DNA of 64,000 bases from Cryptomeria japonica. Taxonomy: Eukaryota > Streptophyta > Pinopsida > Cupressales > Cupressaceae. Of this stretch, positions 34,059-45,739 are shown one piece after another (the stretch's first letter is position 1; every line of letters begins with the position of its first letter). The notes below the pieces were generated by a model. That model was not told the DNA's origin. It searched no databases and was given only the letters and a program-made list of their open reading frames with translations. The position numbers were made by a program, and so were the translations under genes. The DNA is taken from the NCBI RefSeq assembly GCF_030272615.1, contig NC_081409.1:616202755-616266754 (forward strand). Reading direction: 5' to 3'.

Positions 34059-34304
34059 ATCTCTCTAAAATGAAGGGATGAGCTTCTCCAAAATGTCAGA
34101 TGCGAAGAGTTTGACATGTGTGTTTTTACACATGTTTATAGGGAGGCCAACTCTTGTGCTGACTGGGCTTCCAACCTGGCCTGCCAATCGGGAGACATCA
34201 TTACTAATTATGGTGAAATAAAGATTGCAAGCGAAATGAAATCCTTGCTCAATCAAGACCAAATCTATACAAGGCAACTTGGTACTTTTAATAATTATTT
34301 CTAA
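34059..34304 (+). pseudogene. LINE RNase H domain (C-terminal fragment)
   Basis: The frame contains HVYREANSCADWASNLAC, the signature of the plant RVT_3-type RNase H found at the C-terminus of many plant L1-like ORF2 proteins and related host sequences. One in-frame stop (34071-34073) lies where Trp or Gln is likely. The N-terminal endonuclease, RT and most of RNase H are missing. The stop TAA at 34302-34304 overlaps the next ATG (TAATG). Confidence 0.75.
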
Positions 34305-36079
34305 TGACCTTTCCACCTTTTTTAATGCAGGGCTCGTTTGAAGATAATGAACTTTTAAATAGGTGTCTTATCATAATTACTTGGCATGGATTCTGGGCGC
34401 TCTTACAGAATAACCACAGAAACCAGAGGGGAAGTGATCAAATCGAGAGAAGGCATTGCAAGGAAGGTGCTGGAAAAATGGGAGGTAACAAGAAGAGATT
34501 TGAACCTGCTTCTTGCTCAGACTGGAGAAAGAATGAAGATGTCTAGGATATCCTCCAGCAGGGAGGAATGAATGTTTTCATTGAACGAATAAGTGGGAAA
34601 GACCCCACAATTACTTCTTACTTCATCAAGAACTGGAAAAATGGAAAAATTCTGATTGGTTCAGAGATGATGAATGTCGATGAAGAGGTTATTGCCGAGG
34701 CCACGGTGATGTCTACTGAGGGTATGAAATTTTACAGGGACAGAGGAATATCTGACAAAGCTGCAAACAAGTTTCCAGTTACGGATGGACAGAGGCAAAA
34801 GATGATCAAAATTGACAATTCCTACCACTCCCCGAAGAGAATTTGCAGGCCTTGGAGGTTTGTTCTTTTTGCTTCTATTGAATACATTACCTTAGACGGT
34901 AGGTTTACCAGGGCCTATGGGCATCACTTCGTTCTTCTTAATCATTTTCATCATGGAGAAAGGGTTAGCCTTCCCTATTACCTTGCCTGTTCTATGGATC
35001 ATACTATAAAGGAAATCCAGAAGGATCCTAAAGGTGATCATGCCCTCCAACAGGGGCTTATGGTCCTGGTTTATAAAATGCTAAAGGGGAAGTGCATTGA
35101 AAAGCCTATCAAAGGAAAAAATGCTAGAGATGAAACTACAGAAAGTAAGGATAGTGGTTTTAATTTTGACTCGGATACCGAGGGAGAGTCGGAGGAAACT
35201 AGCAAGAAAGGGAGGATTAGGGCCAAGAAGAGGAGGATTATTGTGGACTCTGATACGTCAGACTCTGCAACTGAATCCCTTGAGGAAAAATCTGATAAAA
35301 AAATGAAAGGGAAAACCACTGGAAAGAAGGCTCAGAAAAAGAACATTAAAAAGGGGAGCAATTCCAAATTCAATCATGTTTAGGTTGAATCAGAAGAGGA
35401 GGCTAAAGAAAACAAGGTGGTTGATAGTCAAGATAAAGAAGGGGAGGGTAACCTGGTGATGGATAATTTGGAGACCATGAATACCACAAATCTGCATAAG
35501 GAGGAAAAAGGGGATAAAAGTGACAATGGGGACAAAGACACTGTTAAGGCCTTCTATGAGACCATCGCTACTATGGTGAAGGATGTTAACAGTTTGAAAA
35601 CCGATACACAGGCCATTGTAAGAATTATAGTTGGTGACAAGCCCTTGGTGGAACATGTTAAAGAACTGGTGGCCGTTCTGCATAATGCACAAGCTATTGA
35701 ATGTATGGTTGGAAAAATTATGGCAACAGAGAAAAAGGTCAACGAGATGGGAGATCCTAAGGAAATGGAAAACAAAATGAAAGATTTCAGCATCAGAATT
35801 GACAAGCTGGAGCTCAATGTAAAGAACGCCAACCAAAATTTCCAAATCCTCAAATCCTTGGTGGACAACATGAACATCCTTATTAACATGTTCAAGAATG
35901 ATGTAGAAAAGGATGGTGATAAAGAGCAGTCAAACAAGAAAGGGAATGAAAGGAGGACCAGAGCTAACACAAAGAAAAAATGCGACATCGAAGGTCATGA
36001 GCTGGAGGATCTGAAGACCTCAGTGAACAACATGAAACAAATGGTTGTTCACACTGAGGAAATTATGAATAGTATTTAG
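34304..36079 (+). pseudogene. Extra LINE ORF after RNase H, unknown function
   Basis: The frame opens with the ATG of TAATG. A frame shift is likely near 34390-34540, because the helix-like frame from 34386 (REGIARKVLEKWEVTRRDLN) switches to the main frame at about 34545. The main frame has stops at 34544-34546 and 35381-35383 (both TAG), then runs to 36079. Residues ~95-290 are a compact region with PWRFVLFASIEYITLDGRF and an HHFVLLNHFHHGE segment. Next is an acidic/basic alternating region (about 35130-35380) and a C-terminal coiled coil (35560-36079). I recognise no family. It lies between the target duplications, so it moved with the LINE. Alternatives are a transduced host segment or an ORF1-like protein displaced by rearrangement. 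Confidence 0.6.
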
Positions 36080-39000
36080 TTTCTGTTGCTATCCCTGGTT
36101 AGGTCTCTTTGTTGTCTTTATGCTTTCCTTTTGCTGTCTGTATTGAGATACTTTATTATGTAATGTTGTGTTAAATTGATCCCTTTCGGTGGGTTCATTT
36201 TGTTTTTTGAAGTGACCAGACACTTTTTTTAGCAGTTCTTTCTCCTGGTTTGTATAAGGTTCGGGTACCTTTCAAATACCTGCTTTTACTTAATCAAAAC
36301 AAACTATCCTCGGTATGAGATTTTAAAATATCCTCACTGGCCTTTTCTTGAGCGAATGATGCAAGTTGAAGCTTTTGGATGGGAGACAAGGAGGCAAGAT
36401 TGATTGGTCCTTGAATGAATTTAGGGTCATCTATTACCCGTTTCCCCCTTTTTACCTCTGCAGTGTCTCTTGCTTTGGATTCTTCTTCAAATTTAACCTC
36501 TACCTTCTCTGTATATGCTTTCTACTCAAATATTGAAGGGTTGTCTTCATTAACCAGAGGATTTTCAATCTTATTCATATCTACATTTGCTTCCCCTACA
36601 TCCTTTTCACCCTTATTCCTTGCAGTATCCTCAACTATAACCTTTTCTAGAGCATTATCCTTTGACTGATCTATTTGCATACTCGGAATAAAAGTAGCCT
36701 GATCTGCCAGAACACTTGCATCACCTAGATTGTCAACTTGTACTTCCAGAATAGATGTATCTTGCATTGGTTCAGCTGATTGCTCAACAGAAGCATTAAC
36801 TTCAGGAGCATCTACCAAATTATCATTTTAAGTTTTCTTAGCTTTCAAATTGTCCTAAGTTCTCTCAAGGACAACTTCATACTAGATCTTCGACAAAAAT
36901 TTTCGCAAAATTGTCTCAATCTCTTTTGCAACTTCATCAATTTTACCAATCATAGTCTTATTAACTTTAGTCTTACTTAGGAATTCAGGTTTAGTTAGCT
37001 TAAGAATTCTAGCTATCTCTACCTTGGCTATCATCAAACATAGTTCTACCAAAACATACTCTTTTAGCCTCTCTTCTTCTTGAATAGTTGTTAGCCTTCT
37101 TGCATCCAAAATTTCATATAAGCTCTTTGGAATTGCTGACAATAGTTCTATCAAAGCTTTACTACATGCATTCATATATTCTACAACTACTTCCTCTAGG
37201 GTTCTCTTGTTGGATTGATCAAAATTTTCATACCATTCAGATAATGGCTTTAATTTGTCATTCTTCATAGTCTCATTGACAATCTCACTTAAAGATATAG
37301 GAGCTTTAACTTCTATTTTTCCTTTCTTTAAAGCTTCATCAATTTCAGATGACTTAGATTTCTTACCAATTTTCACACCACCAGATGGTTTTCCCTTAGT
37401 AAATTTGGTGTCTTTGAGTCCTTTTGCCTTAACCTCCTTGGAAGATTCATGTGATTTAGTTTCTTCTTCATCAATAGTCACAAATCTGACTTGTTTCTTT
37501 TCTATTCTTCTCCACCAGATGACTTGACTGATGGTTTAAGCTGGCTTTCTGGCTTAGCAGGACTAAAGGAGAGGGTTGTGCTTCTGGTTTATTTTGGCTC
37601 AATCTTAGTAGCTTCTACCTTGACAATCTACTCCTTAGAAATGATATTCTCCTCTTTGGCTTTTCTAACAACTTCCTTGGTTATCTCCATGCTTTTTGCA
37701 AAAGCATCAACCTCTTTCTGGACTTTCTTTTGAATGACCAATTTCTTAAATTTGCTGATGTAGTTTTAGGCTCTTCTCCTTGTAGGTTCTGAACCTTTCT
37801 TCATTGGGGTCTACCAGTTGACTTAGTAAATTTTGAGTATATAGTTCCAAAATCTATTCATCAACCTCATAGCCCATTGATAGAATCCATGAAAATCGGG
37901 GCTCCACCGCTTCCATCAAGCACTAGTCGGTGTCAACCATGAAATAGATGGTGTCTACATATTTTTCCACAATAGACTTTAGGATTCTCTCCCTCTCATG
38001 CACGTCCTTCTGAAAGTTCTTGAAGTAACCCCACAAATTCTTATTTCGGTCTTTAGAGTCACTAGAATTGTATAGATACTCATGAATCTATTCTCCTACT
38101 AGCCAATCAAATGCCCAATGGACTGGACCAATTCCTGGAATCTGATTCTTGAAGTAGAAGAATATGCACAAAAGTAGGGTATCATATTTGAAGGGGTGCT
38201 TCTTGTTCTCTTTGATCTTCTTCATATTCTTGATGATCTCACTCCAGAGAAACTCACAAAGATCATATTTCTTATTCTTCCTTAACATCTCATATGCAGC
38301 GTATACTGCAGTACCAGAGACAAAGTTCATTTGGCTGGAGTAGTAAATATTAAAGCCTATCACCATGGATGCAAATCAGATGTCATCCTCCAAAATTTCA
38401 TCAATATTCATCTCTTGTTTATCAAAGTTTGACCTGGTTGCATTGGTTACACTATCATTCTTTATTATTTCCATAGATGGCAATTGATCAGATGCACACA
38501 ACCTTGTTACTGCCTGAATCACACATTTAGTGATCTTATGCGGCTTACATGAATTCATCGTGAACATGACTCAAGATTTGGAATTGAGGACACACATGAA
38601 TCTTTTGAGTGTTGGATAGATGGTTGATAAGGGTTATGATCTACAATTCAAGAATGGTAGATGCAAGATCTTGAATGCCTTCGGTACAGAGATTGCATCT
38701 AGGACTAAGACTAAGGGTAACATTTTTCATTTGAATGATGGTGAGAAAAGTTGTTTGATTGCTAAGATAGATGAGAGTTGGTTGTGGCATAAAAAAATTT
38801 GTCATGTAAACTTTGATTCATTGATTAAGATCAGTTCTATACAAGTTGTTAGAGATCTACCTAAGATTGTTAAACTTGTTAATCTGGTATGTTAAGAATG
38901 TCAGTTGGGTAAGAAAGCAAGGATTTGTTTCAAGAGTAAATATTATACGTCTGATGGAATACTAGATCTTGTACATACTGACCTGTGTGGACCTACAAAT

Positions 39001-41310
39001 GTTAGAAGTGTGAAGGGTGATAGATACTTTATGCTACTAATTGATGATTATTCCAGGATGATGTGAGATGTCTTTTTGAAGGAAAAATCAGAAGCATTTG
39101 AGAAATTCAAGATATCCAAAGATAAAGTTGAAATTGAGTCTAGATTGAAGCTGAAGTGTCTGAGATCTAATAGAGGTGGAGAATTTTTTTCTGGTGAATT
39201 CAATTCATTATATTGGATGCATGGAATCAGAAGACAAATTTCTTCTCCTAGAACTCCACAACAGAATGGAGTTGTTGAGAGGAAGAACCGTACTATTTTG
39301 GATGCTGCAAGAACCATGTTGATTGAAGGAAATGTTCTAAAGGTCTACTCGAGAGAAGCTATTAGCACCGTAGTCTATACATTTAACAAATTTCATATCA
39401 AAGGTGATATTGGTAAGATCCCTTATGAGCTTTGGTCTGGTCATGTTCCTACTATGAAATATTTCAAAGTTTTTGGTAGCAAATGTTATATCAAGAGAGA
39501 TGAGGATATTGGGAAGTTTGATGCTAGAAGTGATGAAGGTATCTTCTTGGGATATTCTACAAATAGAAAAGCCTACCGGTGCTATAACAAGAGACTGAGA
39601 AAGATAGTTGAGAGTGCAAGTGTGTAGGTGGATGAAATCCTTGGGAAGGAGATCAGAGCTTATGATGAAGGTTAACATGTTGTTTTAACTCCTATTCAAC
39701 TTGAAGAGCCTAAGAAGAATGATCTGGTAGAGACAAAGACCGTTGTTGCTATTGGTGAGGATGTTCAGAATCCTGAGTCTACAAATCAGAACAATTAGAA
39801 GACTTTGAGGTATGTAAGATTAATTCATTCTGACAATCAGATTATTGGTGATAAGAGTAAAGGAGTAATGACTAGAAGAAGGTTAGCTACAGAAGAGATA
39901 TGTTTGATTTCTAAATTTGAACCTAAAGATGTTGAAGCTTGTAAAGATAATAACTAGATTAGAGCCATGGAAGAAGAGTTAGATCAGATTGAAAAGAACA
40001 ATACTTGGGAACTTGTGCCTAGACCTAAGGATAAAAATGTTATTGGTACTAAATGGGTTTTTAGGAACAAATTGAATGAAGCAGGTGAAGTAGTTAGAAA
40101 TAAAGCTAGACTAGTCTCCAAAGGATATTCACAGCAAGAAGGGATTTATTATGAAGAAAATTTTTCTCTGGTTGCCAAAATTGAAGCTTTTAGATTGTTG
40201 CTTACTTATGTTGCTTATAATGATTTCAAAGTATATCAAATGGATGTCAAATCTGGATTTTTGAATGGTGGTCTAGAAAAAAAGTCTGTTTTAAACAAAT
40301 TGATGGATTCTCACTGTTAGATGATGGAGACATAGTATGTAAGTTGAAGAAATCACTTTATGGTTTGAAACAAATCCCTAGAGCCTAGTATGCTAGATTA
40401 GATAAATACTTGCTAAAATTGGGATTTGTCAAAGGTGTTTCTAATAGTAACCTACACTTTAAAATTAAAAATAACAACATTTTAATTGTTGAAGTCTTTG
40501 TTGATGATATTATCTTTGGTGGTGATGATGATATGAGTATGAAATTTGTTAGTGATATATAAAAATAATTTGAGATGTCTATGATTGGTGAGATGAAATT
40601 TTTCTTAGGTTTGTAGATTGCACAAACAGGAAAAGGAATCTTTATATCTCAAACTAAATATGTGAAGGAATTGCAGAAGAAGTTTGGATTAGATGATTCC
40701 AAGCCGGTTGGAACTCCTATGGTGACTAGTTGTAAATTGTCTAAAAATGATGAATCTCCTAAAGCTAATCAAAGTTTGTACAGATCTATGGTTGGTAGAC
40801 TATTATATCTTACTTTGACTAGATCTGACATTATGCATGATGTGTGCATGACAACTAGATATCAAGATTATCCAAAGGAGATTCATGTTACCACTGTTAT
40901 AAGAATATTCATATATCTAAAGGGAACTGAAGATTATGGTTCATGGTATCCAAAGAATGATGATTTCATGTTATATTCTTATACCGACACAGATTGGGAA
41001 AGTGATGTTGATGACCAGAAGAGTACTACTGGTGGAGCATTATTTTTGGGTAAGAAGTTGGTTTCATGGGCCAACACGAAACATGATTCAATATCTTTAT
41101 CTACTGTTGAAGCTGAGTACATTGTTACTGCTAGTAATTGCACTCAGATAGTATGGATGAAGAAAATGTTGAAAGATATCATAATTATTTATGATGAGCC
41201 TACTATTATATAATGTGATAATTCCAGTGCTATAAACATGTCTAAGAATTCGGTGCAATATTCAAAGACCAAGCATATATCAATCAAATACAATTACTTG
41301 AGAGAGAAAG

Positions 41311-42553
41311 TGTTGGTCCTCACAACTAGAATGGTAACTAGGTAATAAAATACAATTCAGAGATTGAATATCCTTGAATAGCTAACTTTTCCCATGGAAA
41401 AGGCTCATTTAGTTATCAACCAGGGATGTAAACTTGAAATGGGCCAGCACTATATGTGCACCAAGTTCATATTGCAACCATTCTATATTACTGCAGGAAA
41501 GGAAATTCTTCTTAAAGTAAACACACATAATCTCAAATGAACTAATAATTTATTACAATTGGAAATTACTTTAAACAAATACTGTTAAGTGATAAAGTTC
41601 TAGCAGATAGTAGGAACTACTCTATTGTTGTGGCTGTAGGAACATACACAGGAACTGTTTCCTATGGCTGTAGGAATAGACATCTGTAAAAACAACTGCT
41701 ACAGAAGTATAAAACTAACTAGAACATACAAAGGATTACTCACCAAGTGGGCCCCCTTGAGTGAGTATCTTCAGAACTTTAGATTACAATTATCTAATCA
41801 TTCAAAATCACATTGATCTCTTTATTTCATCTTTACTAGAAAATACATAAATAATACCAGAAGACTGTGTATTATAAAATACTATGGTCATTCTCTGCTA
41901 TCCACGAGAGGAGAGAGATCCCTTTATTTATAGGAAAACTTATAACAAACTTCTAACTGATCAACCACATTCCTATGAAATAGGTGAACAAGATATATTA
42001 ACAAGAGAATAAGAATTATTAACAAGAGAATAAGAAGTCAGCGCAGGACAATAGAACAACATATGTCATGTAGCTGAGAAAATATAGCATGACTAGCCTC
42101 CTAGATCTAAGCTCCACTAAGAACAGTTATAAATGTTTCACAAATCAATTTGCTAAAGAACCGGTCGAGTGGTTTCAATCATTACTGCATTTCTCTGACT
42201 AGGTCTGCATTGCGGTTATATACTTGATGCTCTTTTGAACCACCATTTGTCTTTATTTCACCTTTACTGACCCTGCATCATGATATTAATGTGCACAACA
42301 AACATGTCTATATAATAATGCTAACATGATATAATGTAAACCATATTTATAATTGATTTTATATATTTGCATAGATGGACCATTTGAAACCATTATATGA
42401 CAGCCTTAGGTATGAGTTAAACCAGTTTCAAAAACACTTAAAAGGTATCAACTTAGGAGAATATTATAATACAAATGTCATCTAATAATAAGACCTAGGC
42501 AGGAGTATTGTATCAAAAATCTATCAAAATAGAGCCATTATTTAGGCTCATCA
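41311..42553 (-). repeat. 3' LTR of Athila-like element
   Basis: Plus-strand TGTTGGTCCTC...GGCTCATCA. In element sense the adjacent internal sequence is gttagggggaga (rc of 42554-42567), the polypurine tract. A TATA-like tttatttatagg (minus strand cctataaataaa) lies at about 41923-41934. Confidence 0.9.
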
Positions 42554-42640
42554 TCTCCCCCTAACCTAACTTCTTACTGATCCTCCACCAACAAGAAAAT
42601 TTCAGATTCTGGCATTGATTCGGAAATTGCCTGGGGTAAC

Positions 42641-44590
42641 CTACCCAAAACTGCCTGTAGATAAGCTCCAGTAGAATCCTTTCATTTTATCCAATCTCTT
42701 CCACCTATTACATTCTGTTTCTTCACTGTATGGTGGATCAATTGGCCCAACAAAGTCTCGGCTCCATTTGTCAAATGGTGTAACAACCACCATAGGATGT
42801 AGAGGCATTTCATCAAACCAAGTTGGTCTTCCCATTCTTTGACATCTGCCATATTTTTTGGTGTATTTAACTACATCCTTGTGCAAGGTTGGCCAATAGT
42901 ATCCTGTAGTTAATATCTTGAGAGTTGTTCTTTTGGCTATAAAATGACCTCCACAAGGTTCATCATGTCAGGCATGAAGTATATCATATGTCTCATCTTC
43001 TCTTACACAACACCTCATAACTTGATCTGGCCTTGTATAAAATAAGTAATTTGCTATCCATGAGAAGTTGAAACTCTTTTCTACTAGCAGTCTTTTCTCT
43101 TTGGGTGAGAAATGTGGGGGTGTCTTGTTAGCTGCTAGGTAATTGGCTATGTCAGCATACCATGGACTATGTAAAATGATGGAAAACAAATGCTCATATG
43201 AAAAGGAATCATTAATGACCTTAGTATATCAAATTATTGCATTAACAACAATCATCTTGCCAATCTACCTGTAATGGAGCTTTTGTTCATGAGGTACCAG
43301 ATGGCTACATGATCAATATGTACAAAGATTTGATATCCAGTTATATAGTGTCTGAATTTATTTAGGGCATAGATGAAAACTAACATTTCCTTTTCTATAA
43401 CAATGTAATTCAATTCTGGTCCTTGCAAATTTTTATTGATGTAATAAATTGTATTTTCCAAAACTCCTTTCTTTTGCCCTAGAACTACTCCTATTGCAAA
43501 ATTGGATGCATCTATATGAATGTGAAAAGGAATTGACCAATCAAGTCCTTTAAGCATAGGGACCTAGGTTAAGGCTTCTTTTAGTTGAGAAAATGATTTT
43601 TCACATGAAACTGTCCATTCAAACTCAACTTCCTTTGTCAATAAAGAATATAATGGCCTTTCTTTTTTATTAAAGTCCTTAACAAATCTCCTATAGTACC
43701 CTGCATGGTCTAGAAAACTTCTTACATCCTTTTGTTTAACAGGGGAAGGAAGAGAAAGTATTACTTCAATTTTAGCTGGATCTACCTGAATACTTATTTG
43801 AGAAATTATATGCCCCAACACTATTCCTTCTTGCATCATCATAAATTTTTTTTCACTGTTTAGGGATAAATTGTGATCTTCACAATGCAACAATACTTTG
43901 GTTAGATTTTGTAATGCCTCCTTAAATATAGTCCCATAAGTAGTAAAGTCATCCATGTAAATTTCCATACAATCATGGGATATGTCTGAAAATATACTGA
44001 GGATAGCCCTTTGAAAGGTTGCAGGAGCATTACATAAACCAAAAGGAAGGACAGAATAGGCATATGTGCCCCAAGGGTAGGTAAAGGTGGTATTTTCCTA
44101 ATCTTCCAGAGCTATTCTAATCTAATTATAACCACTAAACCCATCCAAAAAAAATAAATTTGCTTACTTGCTAGAGAGTCTAACACTTGATCTGTAAATG
44201 GAAGTGGTAAGTGATCCTTTTTGTATCAGTGTTGAGCTCCCTATAGTCCACACAAACTCTCCATTTTCCTCCTTTCTTTGGAACTATAACTAGAGGAGAA
44301 ACCCATTGACTGTCTGAAATAGGGTAAATGAATCATGCATGAAGCAACTTTTGTAGTTCCTCTTTAACTATTTCCCTTAAAGAAGGATTAATCCTTCGTT
44401 GAGGCTGTCTAATTGGTTTACAATCTTCCCTGATATAAATTCTATGGGTACACAATGCAGGATTTAATCCTTTCATGTCCTGATAATCCCATGCAAAATC
44501 TTATTGTTGGGCTTTGAGTAATTCTATTAATGACAATCTTTGATCTGCTGCTAATTGAGTATTGATGTTCAGCTTTCTTCCCGCAACAAC
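42641..44590 (-). pseudogene. Athila-like pol: RT, RNase H, partial integrase
   Basis: RT starts with WVSPLVIVPKKGGKWRVC (about 44240-44330) and has the catalytic YMDDF at about 43945-43960. The stretch between is full of stops and shifts. RNase H follows (43252-43557, with HIDASNFAIG and an EKEML block). The integrase zinc finger is seen as HDEPCGGHF and C-x2-C (about 42840-42980), followed by WSRDFVGPI. The core should continue for roughly 150 more residues with two further catalytic acids. Instead the frame breaks after about 42720 and the polypurine tract comes within 170 bp, so most of the integrase core is deleted. Confidence 0.85.
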
Positions 44591-44596
44591 TTCTAT

Positions 44597-45730
44597 TTAA
44601 ATTATTGACTCAATATTAGATATTTCAGACAGACAAGAGGTTTGAATCTCCTGTGGCAGCAATGTGTGAAACATGTCTGTGGCTGCAGGAGAATTTAAAA
44701 ATCTTGTAGATGGAAGAAGGGTATGCAGAGGACTTACTGTTATACCCAATGACTGTTGAGCTGCTCCATAATGATTTCTTATGATGTTAGAGAGTACTAT
44801 ATCATCCTCTTGAAATGCTATAAATGGGTCCCTTGATAACATCATTAGTTGTTGAACAAAATTAATCTCCTCCCCTTCTCCTATATCTGGCCATACTATC
44901 CATTCTTCATCAAGTTGTGGTTGTGTTGGAGAATAGAGTGCAAGTGTTTTGGTAGTAATACCATATGAAATTGTCATATCTAATGATCTGCAACCTATAT
45001 ATGCATTAGTTTTTGCCAGCCAAGGCCTTCCCAAAATAATTGGATATCCACCTAATTTTTCCTTAGGAGAGAGGATTATAAAATCAGCAAGATATTCCCA
45101 AGAATCTAATGTGACAACAATATCTTCAACCATCCCTTCAGGCCGAACGATAGAGCTATCAGCAAGCTGTAGGACCGTTGGAGTTGATCTGAGACTAGTT
45201 ATGTTGAGTTGTTGCATGACATCCTTAGTCATCACATTTATGGCTGCTCCTACGTCTATCAAGGCATTTTTTATTTGAGTTCCATTAATAAATACCTTGA
45301 CAATAGGGCTACCTGGGTTAGAATATTTAGGGACAACAATTTTTCCTAACATAATATCAGCCAATTGTCCTACTACATGCACTATTTGTGGGTCTTTTTT
45401 CTTCCTCCCAGGTTTCTTTAGCCATGCCTCTTTAATAGCTTTTCCATAAATGGTAATATCTTTAATAGCTTGAAATAGTGGGATTTTAACACATATATGT
45501 TTTAGCTGATCAATACAATCAAAAGCTATATCATCCTGCTGCCTAGACACTTCTACCTGCAATCTTTGAGGAAACGGGGGAGTTCTTATAGGTATATCTA
45601 AAGTCTCAAACTGTTGAACCTGCTCAAGGTTTCCAAATTTATCAGTTATGCTTTCCTGAGCAGTCTCCTTCGTTGGTAACTCTGTTATGACTGGAGGAGA
45701 TGAAGTAGGCAATGTTGTCCCTGACCTCAA
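44597..45730 (-). pseudogene. Athila-like gag C-terminus and aspartic protease
   Basis: An open frame of 377 codons, starting within gag-pol at the DLRSG motif (written MRSG in this frame), common in Athila proteins. The protease motif is ALIDVGAAINVM (about 45235-45270). The usual form is DLGAS or DTGA, and Asp is kept. ILGRPWLAKTNAYIG follows, typical of the flap side. It ends at the stop at 44597-44599. A protease of this type cuts Gag-Pol in the particle. Upstream gag is in the same direction, separated by stops. Confidence 0.85.
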
Positions 45731-45739
45731 ATCAATATC

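Larger units (their letters stand above)
34047..36321 (+). mobile_element. 5'-truncated LINE with an extra 3' ORF
   Basis: The insertion body is 34057-36311. It is flanked by ggtatcagat (34047-34056) and ggtatgagat (36312-36321), 9 of 10 matching. Element B ORF2 reads in phase across the site. It starts inside an RNase H domain, as expected for 5' truncation, and ends in a non-coding tail with a short A-rich end (aatcaaaacaaac), without a long poly-A. Between the RNase H stop and the tail is a second long ORF (34304-36079). Confidence 0.75.
33390..38567 (-). pseudogene. ORF2 of element B, interrupted by a LINE
   Basis: Two blocks (36312-38567 and about 33390-34056) form one decayed ORF once the LINE is left out; the frame is in phase across the target duplication. 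It starts mid-protein, at the position of A1 residue ~125. Homology to A1/A2 ORF2 is clear at two places: IPGIG after a Phe-rich helix (38088-38366), and a CLMEAVEPR...MGYEV block (about 37865-37930). Then come a Lys/Ser-rich part (37330-37480), a helical region (36882-37330), an acidic region (36522-36818) and a helical C-terminal part similar in spacing to the end of A2 ORF2. Stops and frame shifts are frequent. Function unknown; no catalytic motif seen. Confidence 0.65.

Noticed and set aside
35071-35988. Minus-strand Ser/Phe/Leu-rich frames opposite the LINE extra ORF
   Set aside because: Shadow frames of the Lys/Glu-rich sense protein.
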